Below the pieces are notes generated by a model, which saw only the letters and a list, made by a program, of their open reading frames with translations, was not told the origin of the DNA and did no database searches. From Bacillota bacterium (GTDB lineage Bacteria > Bacillota > Clostridia > Lachnospirales > Lachnospiraceae), in NCBI GenBank assembly GCA_023409535.1, contig JAEYGZ010000019.1:1-64000 (forward strand): a stretch of DNA of 64,000 nt. Reading direction: 5' to 3'. Of the stretch, positions 16,729-25,824 are shown in pieces. How positions within the stretch are numbered: position 1 is the first letter of the stretch; the number at the start of each line of letters is the position of its first letter. The position numbers and the translations under genes were made by a program.

Positions 16729-17367
16729 TTACCATACCGTTACGTTGGCATTTCCGCTGCTTTGATAGCCTTCTACGCATAATGCCTGATAAGCCCAGCT
16801 GCTTCCCAAATTCATTCCTTTGCTCCTCCATGCATTCACATGGTTGCTGAAATTAATTTGTACATTGCTTCCTGTCGGTCTCTTGGACTGTCTTACACTC
16901 CAGAACTGCTGGAAGGTCTGTGTACCGTCAATGGAAGGTGCGTTGTACCGCATTGCCGTATAAATGTCATAGGTGCCCCCATCACTGCTTACAGTTCCCT
17001 TATAGGTTCCGGTAGGTCTGTAAGTACCCCAGCTGTCTACTACATAGTATTCAATCAGGGAGTTTCTTGTCCATCCGTAGAAAGTAAGGTAACCATTGCC
17101 GGAAGGGCTGAACACACCGGCATTATAATTACAGACCCTGGATGCAGTACCGGTACTCCAGCCCTTACCTACAACGAAGTTACCGCAGTTTGTCCATGAA
17201 ACGCTGTAATTTCCGCCGGAACCGTTGGTAGCGTTGACTGTTCCTCCGCCATCGGTCCAATTCTGCCAGTAATTTGTAGCCGCATATGCGGATGTTGCAA
17301 AAATATTGGTTAAACACAGTGAAAGCGCAAAAACAAATGCAAGAACCTTCTTATTTAACTTATCCAT
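16729..17367 (-). CDS. secreted GH11 endo-1,4-beta-xylanase
   Basis: Cleaves internal beta-1,4-xylosidic bonds of xylan outside the cell. The 212-residue precursor has a Sec signal peptide (about 1-29, ending ATSAYA) and a single GH11 jelly-roll domain with no carbohydrate-binding module. The two catalytic glutamates are present: nucleophile E106 in NSLIEYYVVDSWG and acid/base E199 in ALCVEGYQSSG. The thumb-like segment SIDGTQTFQQFWSVRQ is intact. The start at 17367 has GGAGG nine bases upstream; upstream in-frame ATGs overlap or precede that site. Promoter at 17474-17502. It is transcribed away from a chemotaxis-type transducer gene. Confidence 0.95.
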   Translation of the reverse strand: MDKLNKKVLAFVFALSLCLTNIFATSAYAATNYWQNWTDGGGTVNATNGSGGNYSVSWTNCGNFVVGKGWSTGTASRVCNYNAGVFSPSGNGYLTFYGWTRNSLIEYYVVDSWGTYRPTGTYKGTVSSDGGTYDIYTAMRYNAPSIDGTQTFQQFWSVRQSKRPTGSNVQINFSNHVNAWRSKGMNLGSSWAYQALCVEGYQSSGNANVTVW

Positions 17368-17473
17368 TCTATCCATCCTCCAATCATTATTTGATTTGCT
17401 GCCACCCACCTACATACTAATTGAACATTAACTTTAATAAATCACCTTCCTTATTTATAAATTCATTGAACTA

Positions 17474-17502
17474 ATTATATCATTACTGTAAAATTATGTA
17501 AA
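17474..17502 (-). promoter_or_regulatory. promoter of the GH11 xylanase
   Basis: Minus strand: -35 TTTACA (17497-17502), 17-bp spacer, -10 TATAAT (17474-17479). The leader to the xylanase ATG is about 100 bases and AT-rich. Confidence 0.7.
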
Positions 17503-17833
17503 TATATACTTTGAATACTTTTTTCTTGCTCTTCCGACAGCTTATTATCTTCAACATATTGCCTATAAAATTATAGATATTTTAAACTATATGCACATTG
17601 TACTTTATGTTGCAAAATGTTAAAATTATGTAAAGAAAGTCGCAAGATGAGTTATTTATTGTTTTACTGAACCATAGAATGTTAGATCGGAACATTTTCC
17701 TGAGCACTCGCGAAAGCTCTTACTGTGATTGATTCCGCAAGGGAGCTGGCGTCTTATATATGATTTAAGTTTCAAAGCCAAAGTTTATCAATTGGAAGCC
17801 GCCCGGTGCTAATAAATATTGGGGGACAATATC
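17503..17833. other. upstream region of the transducer gene
   Basis: A gene-free stretch before the transducer. AGCTC near 17715 can pair with GAGCT near 17748, giving a weak hairpin. I compared the segment 17695-17815 with the riboswitch classes I remember (cyclic di-GMP I and II, SAM, lysine, ZTP) and none fits. No sigma-D-type chemotaxis promoter was found. Confidence 0.3.
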
Positions 17834-19990
17834 ATGAATACGCTAAAGAGAATCAAAAAGTTCTTATTTGATCAAAAACACACACAAGCTCTTATTATTC
17901 GTCTTTCATCCATTATCCTTGGTCTTTTGATCCTTTCATCAATTCTGGGCTTAATCAGTCCGGCTGTTTTTCGTTATGCCGCCTTTGCCATTCTGCCGAT
18001 TTTAATCATTTTGTCTGCGATTCTTATTATCTTATTGACACAGTTCATTAAAGCAGTCCAATTAATTGATAAAAATGCAGTTATATTATCCCAGGGCGAT
18101 CTTAATATTGATGATATTATACCCGAAAAAACAAGAGGCCTTGAGATACTTACCTCCGCCTTTAATGATATGAAGCGTAATCTGCTAAGCTATATAGAAT
18201 CAACGAAAAGCAACGTAATTATATTATCCGAAGCAGTTGATAAGGTAACGAAAAGTATTGATATGACTTACAAGGGCAACGAGCAGATTGCAGCAAATAT
18301 CACCGTGGTTGCCGAAAAAGCACAGGAGCAGCTGAAAATTGCCAAAGATACCTTGGAGGGAATTGAGAAGGTAAGCCTTGGCGCAAGCCGCATTACCACC
18401 TCCCTGGGAAGTATCGAACATTTCGTGGAGAATACGGTTAAGTTAACCTCTGACGGCGCAGAGCACCTAGATAAATATACAGATCAGATGCAGGTGATTT
18501 CCACCAATTTAGACGAGACCGCCAACTTTATCAAGACTCTGAATTCAAATCTGGCAGAAATCAATGATTTCGGTAATCTGATCATGGATATCACCGAACA
18601 GCTAAATCTCCTTTCCTTAAATTCACGTGTTGAAGCAGCCAGAGCAGGTGAGGCAGGAAAAGGCTTCTCCGTAGTCGCCATGGAGATGAATAAGCTCTCC
18701 GAAGCTACCAAGGACAGCGTGAAGCAAATCAATTACCTTCTTGCGAATATATTAAAGAGCAACACAAAGGTGAGTGACAGTATCGGAAATGTCACCGAAA
18801 GCTTTGCCATGAGCAGGGAAATCTTTAATTCCATGAAGGATTCCTTCTATACCATTAATAATAATGCGAACATCTTAAACTCCGATATTAAGAGAGTGTA
18901 TGAAGAATCCGTTATGATCAGTGACAGTACACGAACCATCAGCGAACAGGGTTCGGCACTTCATGATGCCTCCGGTGAAATATCCAGCATCACTCAGGAT
19001 GTTGCTGCGGTAACCGAAGAAGAGCTTGCTGAGAATGAAGAGATTAACAGCCAGGCATTATCATTGAAGAAGATGCTCTCCAGTATCGAGAACCTGCTGA
19101 AAAGATACAGGACATCGGTTCTGCCGGTGGATCAGGTCAGTACAAAAAGGCTCAGATTTGTTATGCTCAGTCCGATCAATGATCCCTTCTGGCTGACCGT
19201 AAAGCAAGGTGCTTTATATGCACAGACAGAATTGAAGGAAAAGAATGCGGAAATAGACTTTATCGGTTTTGAAAAAGTCGATCACAGCTTTATCGAAACC
19301 TTAAATGAGAAAATTGAAGAAGGCTGCGACGGTTTGATCCTTCCGGGTTTTGTAAAAGGCATAGAGGAAGCCGCACAAAAAGCAATTGCAAAAAAAATTC
19401 CCATGATGACCTTTAACTGTGACTTTCAGGATACGGCAAAGCGTCTGTCCTATTTTGGTCCCAATATTCAGGCAGAAGGAACTTTAGCGGCGGAAATTCT
19501 TGCAAAAAGTATCGATGAGGCTGGTGAAGTGGTTATATTTAAAGGAAATGCGGCCTCATCCATCAATACGACACGAAGGGATGCCGTAGTTGCCAAGCTG
19601 TCCAAATATTCGGATATCAAAATCGTATCGGAAATAGACGATATTGAGAGCACTTCACAGGTATATAACAAATTAAAGGAAAAGCTTTATTATCTGCCCA
19701 GTATCAAAGGTGTTCTGCTCATAGGCGATGGTGCTGCCGGTGCTGCCCGTTTGATTGAAGAGATGAAGCTCGTTGGCAAAATTAAGCTTTTCTGTTTTAA
19801 TTACAGTGAGGAAACAGCCCATTTGATTAAAAAAGGGATTGTACATAAAGTATTCCGGCAGGATCCCTTCGGGCAAGGCCATGATCCGATTATCCATCTC
19901 TATAACTACCTGGTGGCTAAGAAGGTTCCGGAAAGCGCTACCTATACCAGGACTGAAGTAATCGATCAATACAGCGTAGGTGATCTGTAA
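17834..19990 (+). CDS. methyl-accepting-type transducer fused to a C-terminal sugar-binding domain
   Basis: A 718-residue fusion. Residues about 22-71 hold two membrane segments joined by a very short loop, so there is no outside sensor domain. A HAMP-like linker (about 70-120) leads to a chemoreceptor signalling domain whose tip reads LNLLSLNSRVEAARAGEAGK (257-276). From about 438 to the end there is a type I periplasmic-binding (ribose/galactose) fold: RFVMLSPINDPFWLTVKQGA, DGLILPGF, GVLLIGDGAAGAARLI. By topology this sugar-binding domain should be in the cytoplasm, after the signalling domain. The start at 17834 has GGGGG eight bases upstream; a TTG at 17819 is less likely. It is divergent from a xylanase gene. 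It may report an intracellular sugar to CheA/CheW; ligand unknown. Confidence 0.88.
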   Translation: MNTLKRIKKFLFDQKHTQALIIRLSSIILGLLILSSILGLISPAVFRYAAFAILPILIILSAILIILLTQFIKAVQLIDKNAVILSQGDLNIDDIIPEKTRGLEILTSAFNDMKRNLLSYIESTKSNVIILSEAVDKVTKSIDMTYKGNEQIAANITVVAEKAQEQLKIAKDTLEGIEKVSLGASRITTSLGSIEHFVENTVKLTSDGAEHLDKYTDQMQVISTNLDETANFIKTLNSNLAEINDFGNLIMDITEQLNLLSLNSRVEAARAGEAGKGFSVVAMEMNKLSEATKDSVKQINYLLANILKSNTKVSDSIGNVTESFAMSREIFNSMKDSFYTINNNANILNSDIKRVYEESVMISDSTRTISEQGSALHDASGEISSITQDVAAVTEEELAENEEINSQALSLKKMLSSIENLLKRYRTSVLPVDQVSTKRLRFVMLSPINDPFWLTVKQGALYAQTELKEKNAEIDFIGFEKVDHSFIETLNEKIEEGCDGLILPGFVKGIEEAAQKAIAKKIPMMTFNCDFQDTAKRLSYFGPNIQAEGTLAAEILAKSIDEAGEVVIFKGNAASSINTTRRDAVVAKLSKYSDIKIVSEIDDIESTSQVYNKLKEKLYYLPSIKGVLLIGDGAAGAARLIEEMKLVGKIKLFCFNYSEETAHLIKKGIVHKVFRQDPFGQGHDPIIHLYNYLVAKKVPESATYTRTEVIDQYSVGDL

Positions 19991-20006
19991 ACAGATCTGT
20001 CCATAT

Positions 20007-20055
20007 AAAAGGAACCCCGACCGGACCAGACACAATGCGATCAGGGTTCCTTTTT
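20007..20055. terminator. bidirectional intrinsic terminator
   Basis: AAAAGGAACCC (20007-20017) pairs with GGGTTCCTTTTT (20044-20055). It is flanked by A and T runs and so can end both the transducer gene (plus) and the GH105 operon (minus), which converge here. Confidence 0.85.
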
Positions 20056-20075
20056 GTTCGTCTTCTATGGGTCTT

Positions 20076-21128
20076 CTATAGGGCGCCGTCCCTGACAGTA
20101 TCACCAGATACCAAAAGCTCCGACAGGCAAGCCAGTACAAGTCCCTGGCCCCAGCCCTGAGTCCAGTCCCTGCTGATATTGCAGTAGCCGGCCCTGTCCT
20201 TCATCACGGCAGTACCTCCGGACACATTCAGCACCCTGCCGTCCTCACTGACATTATTCAGCAGACCTTGAATTGCCTTATTGATATATTTTAAATGAAG
20301 GGGGTTTCCTTTCAACAGCATAGCAGCCGCAATTCCGGCCGACGCCGAAACTTCCTCATAGGACTCCCCGTCATCCAGCAGCGTTCTCCAGAGACCGTCT
20401 TCTGTCTGGAGCTTCTTCAGTGCTGCCAGCTGTTCCTGAACCGAACCGGCGATATCCATATACTGGGGATACAGATAGCATTCCGGAAGCACCAGGCCCA
20501 CCTGCGCCATGGTATAAGCCGCCCAGGCGTTTGCCCTTCCCCAATGAAAGCCCGACATATGATCTCCGTTTATGTTGTTGTAGGCATGGTAGAACAAGCC
20601 GGTCTTTCTGTCCTGCAGGTATTTGATGTGCCAGTAATACTGATTCAGGGCATCGGATATGAGCTCCTGATCCTTTTGCTTCACTCCTACCCTTAATAAG
20701 AGAAATGCCGCCATAAACAGGGTATCCGCCCAGCACTGCTCAGGAAAATCATTACCCGCGGAAACGGTATGCTGTAATACACTGTCTCCGAATCTGATCG
20801 CATCCTTTTTCAGAAATTCCATCTTGCTTCGGAGTATATCCAGGTATTTCTGATTCCCGGTGGCATCATGTAAGGTAATCAGGCAGTGGCCCATGGCACA
20901 GGTATTGACTGTCCACACCTTGGGCAGGCCCAATTCGATCAGCTCGTCCACCCTGTCTTTCAGCAGCGTCAGATACTCTTCCTTACCCGTCTTCTCATAA
21001 GCCGTACTGATCCCATAGAAAGCTACTCCACAGGGCCAATCCCAGGTCATATCCATATCCAAGGTTTTTTTTACAATCCTGTCTATGGTATTCTCCACTT
21101 CTTTTTTCTCAAATTCAAGCTTTTGCAT
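20076..21128 (-). CDS. GH105/GH88-type unsaturated uronyl hydrolase
   Basis: Cytoplasmic (alpha/alpha)6-barrel glycosidase of 350 residues, expected to remove unsaturated galacturonic or glucuronic acid from lyase products. Visible segments are WDWPCGVAFYGIS, the catalytic-type D135 in CWADTLFMAAFLL, GFHWGRANAWAAYTMAQV and a C-terminal DWTQGWGQGLVLACLSELL. The site aligned with the first aspartate of the other GH105 here reads VNTCAMG, with Asn, as in the YesR-like branch as I remember it. GGAGGATAT precedes the ATG. It is the last gene of the operon with GH42, the FAD proteins and an ABC transporter, and differs clearly from the GH105 at 2445, so the two probably handle different oligosaccharides. 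Confidence 0.82.
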   Translation of the reverse strand: MQKLEFEKKEVENTIDRIVKKTLDMDMTWDWPCGVAFYGISTAYEKTGKEEYLTLLKDRVDELIELGLPKVWTVNTCAMGHCLITLHDATGNQKYLDILRSKMEFLKKDAIRFGDSVLQHTVSAGNDFPEQCWADTLFMAAFLLLRVGVKQKDQELISDALNQYYWHIKYLQDRKTGLFYHAYNNINGDHMSGFHWGRANAWAAYTMAQVGLVLPECYLYPQYMDIAGSVQEQLAALKKLQTEDGLWRTLLDDGESYEEVSASAGIAAAMLLKGNPLHLKYINKAIQGLLNNVSEDGRVLNVSGGTAVMKDRAGYCNISRDWTQGWGQGLVLACLSELLVSGDTVRDGAL

Positions 21129-21163
21129 ATATCCTCCAGTGCCGTTTTACGGCATTATCCTAC

Positions 21164-23206
21164 CTAAAGCTGCTCTTTGCCGGAATCAAATTTAACAATT
21201 CTGACGCCGTTCTTCTCGATCTCTGCAAATCCGCCGGTATATTCCCCTGTAAGCAGTTCTATTCCCTCCGGCAGATGCACAGTAACTGCCTCCTCCTGAA
21301 AATTAATCAGAAAAAGGTATGTATCACCCGCCTTCTCTCTTGAGGTAACAGATACGGAGTGAGGCAGACCTGCAATCAGCGGAGTAATGCCCGCCTTTTT
21401 GACCGTATTCCGGTAAAAATCCGTTAAAAACGTTCTGTCCGTATGAGCGGCAAGGTAGCATCCCATTCCCTTTCCGTAGGTGTTGCAGGTTACAGCCGGC
21501 GTACCCTGATAATAATCCTCACCATATACGGCAGCAGGAACCGCACCCTGGCAATGGATGATCTCACAGAAATAATCGCAGGAATAACTCCCTGTCAACC
21601 CGGTATCATTATCCGGCAGAAAGCAAATTCGGTTTCTTTCCTCCGGATACAGACTGTCCAGCTCTTCCACCCAGATCCCAAAGACCTTCTTTAAAGGCCC
21701 CGGAGCACCGCCGATAAAGCATAGGTCATTCTCATCCGCAATACCGCTGAAATATGTGCCTACAAGAATGCCTCCTTCCCGTACGAACTGTTCCAGTCTG
21801 GGACTTACTCCTTCCTTCACCATATACATCATAGGAGCGACGATCAGCTTATAGCCGTCAAAGGACTGCTCCTGATCAATAATATCTACATTGATGCCCT
21901 GCCTGCGCAGCGCCAGATAATGCTCTCTGGCAACGGCATCCAGCGGCTTTACCGCTCTGGGTCCTTTGGATGCATTGACGGCCCAGCGGTTATTCCAGTC
22001 AAACAGCAGGGCTGCCTCGGCTTTGGTTACGGCGCCTGCAACTTCACCGATTTTCTCCAACGCCTTGCCTACCTGAGCCGTTTCTTCAAATACCCGCGTA
22101 TTCTCGTGTCCCGTATGTCCGACCACTGCTCCGTGGAATTTCTCAAAGCCGCCCCTGCTCTTTCGCCATTGGAAATAGAGAACGCTTTCCGCTCCGTGTG
22201 CTACTGCCTGCAGGCAGCCCGCCAAGTGGATTCCCGGTTTCTTCGGCTTTCCCACCTCCCCCCAGTTGGTCATGGAGGGTGTCGTTTCCATTAACAAAAA
22301 CGGTTGTTTTTTCAGGGACCTCGTAATATCATATTCAAATCCGGCTTCGGCCGCCGTCTCTTCCGTGGTTTTGCCGCCCCATTCCGGATATACGTCAAGA
22401 CTTGCGATATCCAGAAGAGGTACAAGCTTCGGATAGTCCACCTCGATAAAGCTGCCGATCATATTCGTGGTTACCGGAAGCGCCGGGTTATATGGCCTTA
22501 CCGCCTCTATCTCAAGGCGCATGAATTCCTTCGTCTGCCGGGTTACAAAGCGCAGCCAGTCTACCTCCAGGCCCTGGAGCGCCTTCTCCCCCCTGGAGGA
22601 GGGAGAACAAATCTGGGACCAGTCCGTATAGGTCTTGGACCAGAAGCCGGTCCACCAGGCATGGTTGAGCTGCTCCAGGGTAATATATTTTTCCTGCAGA
22701 AAGCTCCGGAAGGCCTCCTGGCAGAGCTCGCAGTGGCATTCTCCGTGATATTCGTTGGATATATGCCAGCCCTTAACTGCCGGGTGGCAGGCATAGCGCT
22801 TTGCCAGCGCCTCATCGATCTTGTGGGTAAGCTCCCGGTATTTTGCCGAGGTATAGCAATGGTTCATCCGCATGCCGTGAAGATTGCGAAACCGATTCTC
22901 CGTTACACGCAGCACCTCCGGATAGCTTGCCGACAGCCAGGCCGGCCTGGCACCGCTTGGTGTGGAAAGAATTACCGATATGCCGTTGGCATGCAGTTGG
23001 GCAAGAACAGCATCCATCCATTCAAAGCAGTATTTTCCTTCCTCCGGTTCCAGGGCAGCCCAGGCAAAGGTCCCCAGCGTTACAATATTGATATGGGCCA
23101 ATTTCATTAAGCGGATATCCTCTTCCATCATTCCGGGGATCGAAAGCCACTGCTCCGGATAATAATCCGCTCCATGGGCAAAACCGTTAAATTTCCACTC
23201 AGCCAT
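21164..23206 (-). CDS. GH42 beta-galactosidase
   Basis: Releases terminal beta-galactose (or alpha-arabinopyranose in some members) from oligosaccharides inside the cell. The 680-residue protein has normal GH42 architecture: a TIM barrel with acid/base E152 in WHISNEYHG and nucleophile E307 in FLLMETTPSMTNW, a trimerisation domain, and a small beta domain. A zinc-binding cysteine cluster (ECHCELC, 156-162) follows the acid/base residue. It starts 14 bases after the short FAD protein gene, with AGAGGTGAT as ribosome site. With GH105 next to it, galactan-decorated pectin fragments are a likely substrate; this is inference. Confidence 0.9.
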   Translation of the reverse strand: MAEWKFNGFAHGADYYPEQWLSIPGMMEEDIRLMKLAHINIVTLGTFAWAALEPEEGKYCFEWMDAVLAQLHANGISVILSTPSGARPAWLSASYPEVLRVTENRFRNLHGMRMNHCYTSAKYRELTHKIDEALAKRYACHPAVKGWHISNEYHGECHCELCQEAFRSFLQEKYITLEQLNHAWWTGFWSKTYTDWSQICSPSSRGEKALQGLEVDWLRFVTRQTKEFMRLEIEAVRPYNPALPVTTNMIGSFIEVDYPKLVPLLDIASLDVYPEWGGKTTEETAAEAGFEYDITRSLKKQPFLLMETTPSMTNWGEVGKPKKPGIHLAGCLQAVAHGAESVLYFQWRKSRGGFEKFHGAVVGHTGHENTRVFEETAQVGKALEKIGEVAGAVTKAEAALLFDWNNRWAVNASKGPRAVKPLDAVAREHYLALRRQGINVDIIDQEQSFDGYKLIVAPMMYMVKEGVSPRLEQFVREGGILVGTYFSGIADENDLCFIGGAPGPLKKVFGIWVEELDSLYPEERNRICFLPDNDTGLTGSYSCDYFCEIIHCQGAVPAAVYGEDYYQGTPAVTCNTYGKGMGCYLAAHTDRTFLTDFYRNTVKKAGITPLIAGLPHSVSVTSREKAGDTYLFLINFQEEAVTVHLPEGIELLTGEYTGGFAEIEKNGVRIVKFDSGKEQL

Positions 23207-23220
23207 GCAAGATCACCTCT

Positions 23221-24195
23221 CTAATCCAGGCTTCCCGCTCTGATTCCAAGCTCGATTGCCTTCCGGTTATTGTATGCTGTTACCTCGTTATTGAGCAGGG
23301 TCAAATTATCATAAGGATTCTCCTTATAACTGCGTAATCCGTAGCAGTCCAATCTCGGAGCCACATGGATAATATGCGCTTTCTCGAAGCCCTTCAACCC
23401 CTGGCGGATATCCTCCCGCAGTGCATAGGCAAACCGTCTGAGCCCGGTCTGAGCCTGGGAAAGAGCTATGGAATCAGGCTGACCAAGACTTGCCGTTAAT
23501 CCATAGATAATCAGCTCCTTATAATCCGTATCATGACAGAAGAACGGATTATCAACCGACATATTCAGCCCGGATAAGCTGCAGTTATAGCGGTAGTCCA
23601 GCTTACCGATCAGATACCCTTCTCCTTCCTGAAGGATCTCAGCAGTATTACTGCGTATCGCTTCTGTGGATATCTGATTGAATTTAGCATTTATACTGAC
23701 TCTCCGGTTCCGGACCTGAGGCGTCAGCCCTGCCGCACCGGCAGCGTCCATCCTATCTGTTGCATCAATAATCCGGTCCGCTCTCACTTCGATATAGCCT
23801 GTCTTGGTACCGAAACGATACCCTGCCAATTTATCTCCTTCCATAACAGGCTCCGCCAGGAACACATGGGTCAGAACCTGTACTCCCGCCGCATCCAGCT
23901 GATGCCTCAGCACTGTTTTCAGTCTCTGGTCATGATAAATCGGCTTGCTTGTGTTCCTTTCCTCTCCTGCTCCTGCCAGGATAAGCTCCATATAATCCAG
24001 CACATCTTTCTCTGCGGTCTCATCCTCCGGCAGATGAACGTATAAACCATTGGTGGAAGCCTGTCCCAAAGAACCGCTGTTTTCCGCCAGAAGAACCTTT
24101 TTATTCCTTTTCCCGGCAACAGCCGCGGCAACGCAGCCCTCCAGACTGGCACCGATTACAAGTACATCACATTTATGTATATGAATGGGCTTCAT
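23221..24195 (-). CDS. short, degenerate FAD-dependent oxidoreductase-like protein
   Basis: A 324-residue relative of the following 503-residue FAD protein, of unknown function. The N-terminal dinucleotide fold reads VLVIGASLEGCVAAAVAG, where the usual GxGxxG has lost its middle glycine, and the C-terminal FAD-closing segment found in the longer protein is missing. Instead it ends DNLTLLNNEVTAYNNRKAIE. It could be a partner subunit of the long protein or a decaying copy. The frame is intact and codon use looks like its neighbours, which speaks for a functional protein. The gap to the long gene is 68 bases. Confidence 0.7.
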   Translation of the reverse strand: MKPIHIHKCDVLVIGASLEGCVAAAVAGKRNKKVLLAENSGSLGQASTNGLYVHLPEDETAEKDVLDYMELILAGAGEERNTSKPIYHDQRLKTVLRHQLDAAGVQVLTHVFLAEPVMEGDKLAGYRFGTKTGYIEVRADRIIDATDRMDAAGAAGLTPQVRNRRVSINAKFNQISTEAIRSNTAEILQEGEGYLIGKLDYRYNCSLSGLNMSVDNPFFCHDTDYKELIIYGLTASLGQPDSIALSQAQTGLRRFAYALREDIRQGLKGFEKAHIIHVAPRLDCYGLRSYKENPYDNLTLLNNEVTAYNNRKAIELGIRAGSLD

Positions 24196-24263
24196 ATTAA
24201 CCTCCGTTCCGCCCTGAGGCAGCTTTTCTATAAAATAAATTGACGATAATTTTCCTGAATGAA

Positions 24264-25775
24264 TTAAAGCATGAGTTCCTTGATTCGCTCCTCATCCCCC
24301 AAATAAACATCCTGGCGGAGAAGCTCCTTCTGTATGCTGCGGATATCCACCTGACGAACGGTAAGGTTTTCATTTGCAGCCAGAGCCGCCGCCGCGCCTG
24401 CTGCCTGGCCCAGGGCCATGCCTGCCGACTGATAGCGCAGCATGGTCTGCGGAACTGCCGATACGCTTTTTCCGCTGGCCACCAGAAGATTCTCCACCTC
24501 CAGCGGAAGCATTACACCAAAGGGGATATCTACCGTATCATTGCTTACGAATTCCCCTGTCAGCTTGAAATTCATCTGCTTCGGCCTGCAGGCAATCACA
24601 TCCTCCGTGTAGATGCTGCCGGCATCCTCTGATTTTGACTTGGCATATTTGGGATCCTCCGTAAGATTACGCAGGATATTGTACTCAATATCCGTGCCGT
24701 TGGCCGTGGGATCATCTGAAATCAGTCTGTCATGTATGGTATGCTCATCCTTGTCAAAGGTTTCGTCACCGACAATTCCCCTGCTGACCCGGAGTGCAAG
24801 CTCATCCGATATCTGTGCCACATAGGCATTCTCAAAGCCCGGAATGTTCTTCGTCATAAAATCCGCAACATAGTATACCGCTTCATGGGCTCTGGCCTCC
24901 GCATCCGACAGAACATAGGGATCCAGAGACGGAATTCGCCACATCTGTGAATTGATGACCGCGGTATCCGAGCCCTTCATACCGATGATACAGCAGGAAT
25001 CCATGGAGAAGATATCACCGATTTCCTTCCGGAAGGTTCCGTTTTTGATCGCGTCCTGGAACAGGTTCCAGTCCTCTCCGCCGGAATGGGGGAAATACAG
25101 GACATCACGGTTAAGCCATACCTCTTTAAACTCATCGAAGTTTTTCATGGCATCGATACCGATGGGGAAGGTATCGGGGTTTTTTTCAAAATGCTCATAC
25201 AGCTCCTCCAGCTTTACATTGGCAAACTTAAAGGTAAGGGTCGCCATACCGCTGGCATATCTGGTGGGTGCATCCGCCTTCCAGGCGATATCACACTCAC
25301 CTGTCGTATCAATCACCTGCTTTGCCTGAATGAGAGCTGTTCCGTCCGGTGTATTCACATACACCCCTGCTGCCGTATTGCCGGTCATATTAGGTTCCAG
25401 TGCCATGGTGTGAAAAAGCACCTGCACCCCGTAATCCTCCATCATTTCGTCAAACACCAGCTTCATCTGCTCCGGATCATGCACCAGTCTTCCGTCTGGG
25501 AACTGCCACTTGGGGGTAGCGGCATTTCTTTCGATCAAACGGTTCATCAGCTCCAGTCCGATCCCCCGCATCACCAGCCGTCCGTCCTTAGCGATAAAAT
25601 GGTTATATATATTTGAAATCATGCTGGAGCTTGCAATCCCGCCAAGAAAGCCGTTCCGCTCCAGCAGCATGGTTTTTGCACCCGCCTTTGCCGCTGCAAG
25701 TGCCGCCGCGCAGCCTGCGCAGCCGCCGCCGCATACCAGAACATCAACCTCTGCAATCCTCTTTATTTCCTTCAT
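24264..25775 (-). CDS. FAD-dependent oxidoreductase (FAD_oxidored family)
   Basis: A 503-residue flavoprotein of the PF12831-type family; substrate unknown. The N-terminal FAD motif is complete (VLVCGGGCAGCAAALAAAKA), followed by NGFLGGIASSSMI, and the C-terminal FAD-closing region is complete (MLRYQSAGMALGQAAGAAAA). There is no signal peptide. It sits between the two permeases and a shorter relative inside a glycoside-uptake operon, so it probably oxidises or reduces the imported sugar or its aglycone; this is inference from context. AAATAAAGG... the region before ATG has AGGGAGGTAG as ribosome site. Confidence 0.82.
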   Translation of the reverse strand: MKEIKRIAEVDVLVCGGGCAGCAAALAAAKAGAKTMLLERNGFLGGIASSSMISNIYNHFIAKDGRLVMRGIGLELMNRLIERNAATPKWQFPDGRLVHDPEQMKLVFDEMMEDYGVQVLFHTMALEPNMTGNTAAGVYVNTPDGTALIQAKQVIDTTGECDIAWKADAPTRYASGMATLTFKFANVKLEELYEHFEKNPDTFPIGIDAMKNFDEFKEVWLNRDVLYFPHSGGEDWNLFQDAIKNGTFRKEIGDIFSMDSCCIIGMKGSDTAVINSQMWRIPSLDPYVLSDAEARAHEAVYYVADFMTKNIPGFENAYVAQISDELALRVSRGIVGDETFDKDEHTIHDRLISDDPTANGTDIEYNILRNLTEDPKYAKSKSEDAGSIYTEDVIACRPKQMNFKLTGEFVSNDTVDIPFGVMLPLEVENLLVASGKSVSAVPQTMLRYQSAGMALGQAAGAAAALAANENLTVRQVDIRSIQKELLRQDVYLGDEERIKELML

Positions 25776-25824
25776 TCAATCTACCTCCCTGATGCCGTGC
25801 AGGCATCCTTATTTCATTCTCTCA

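Noticed and set aside
17695..17815. Possible riboswitch before the transducer gene.
   Set aside because: It does not match cyclic di-GMP I or II, SAM, lysine or ZTP consensus as I know them, and the only stem seen is weak. A covariance-model search would decide.
22304..23110. A 268-residue frame on the plus strand inside the GH42 gene.
   Set aside because: It is antisense to a complete GH42 with both catalytic glutamates; codon bias of the real gene explains the open shadow.
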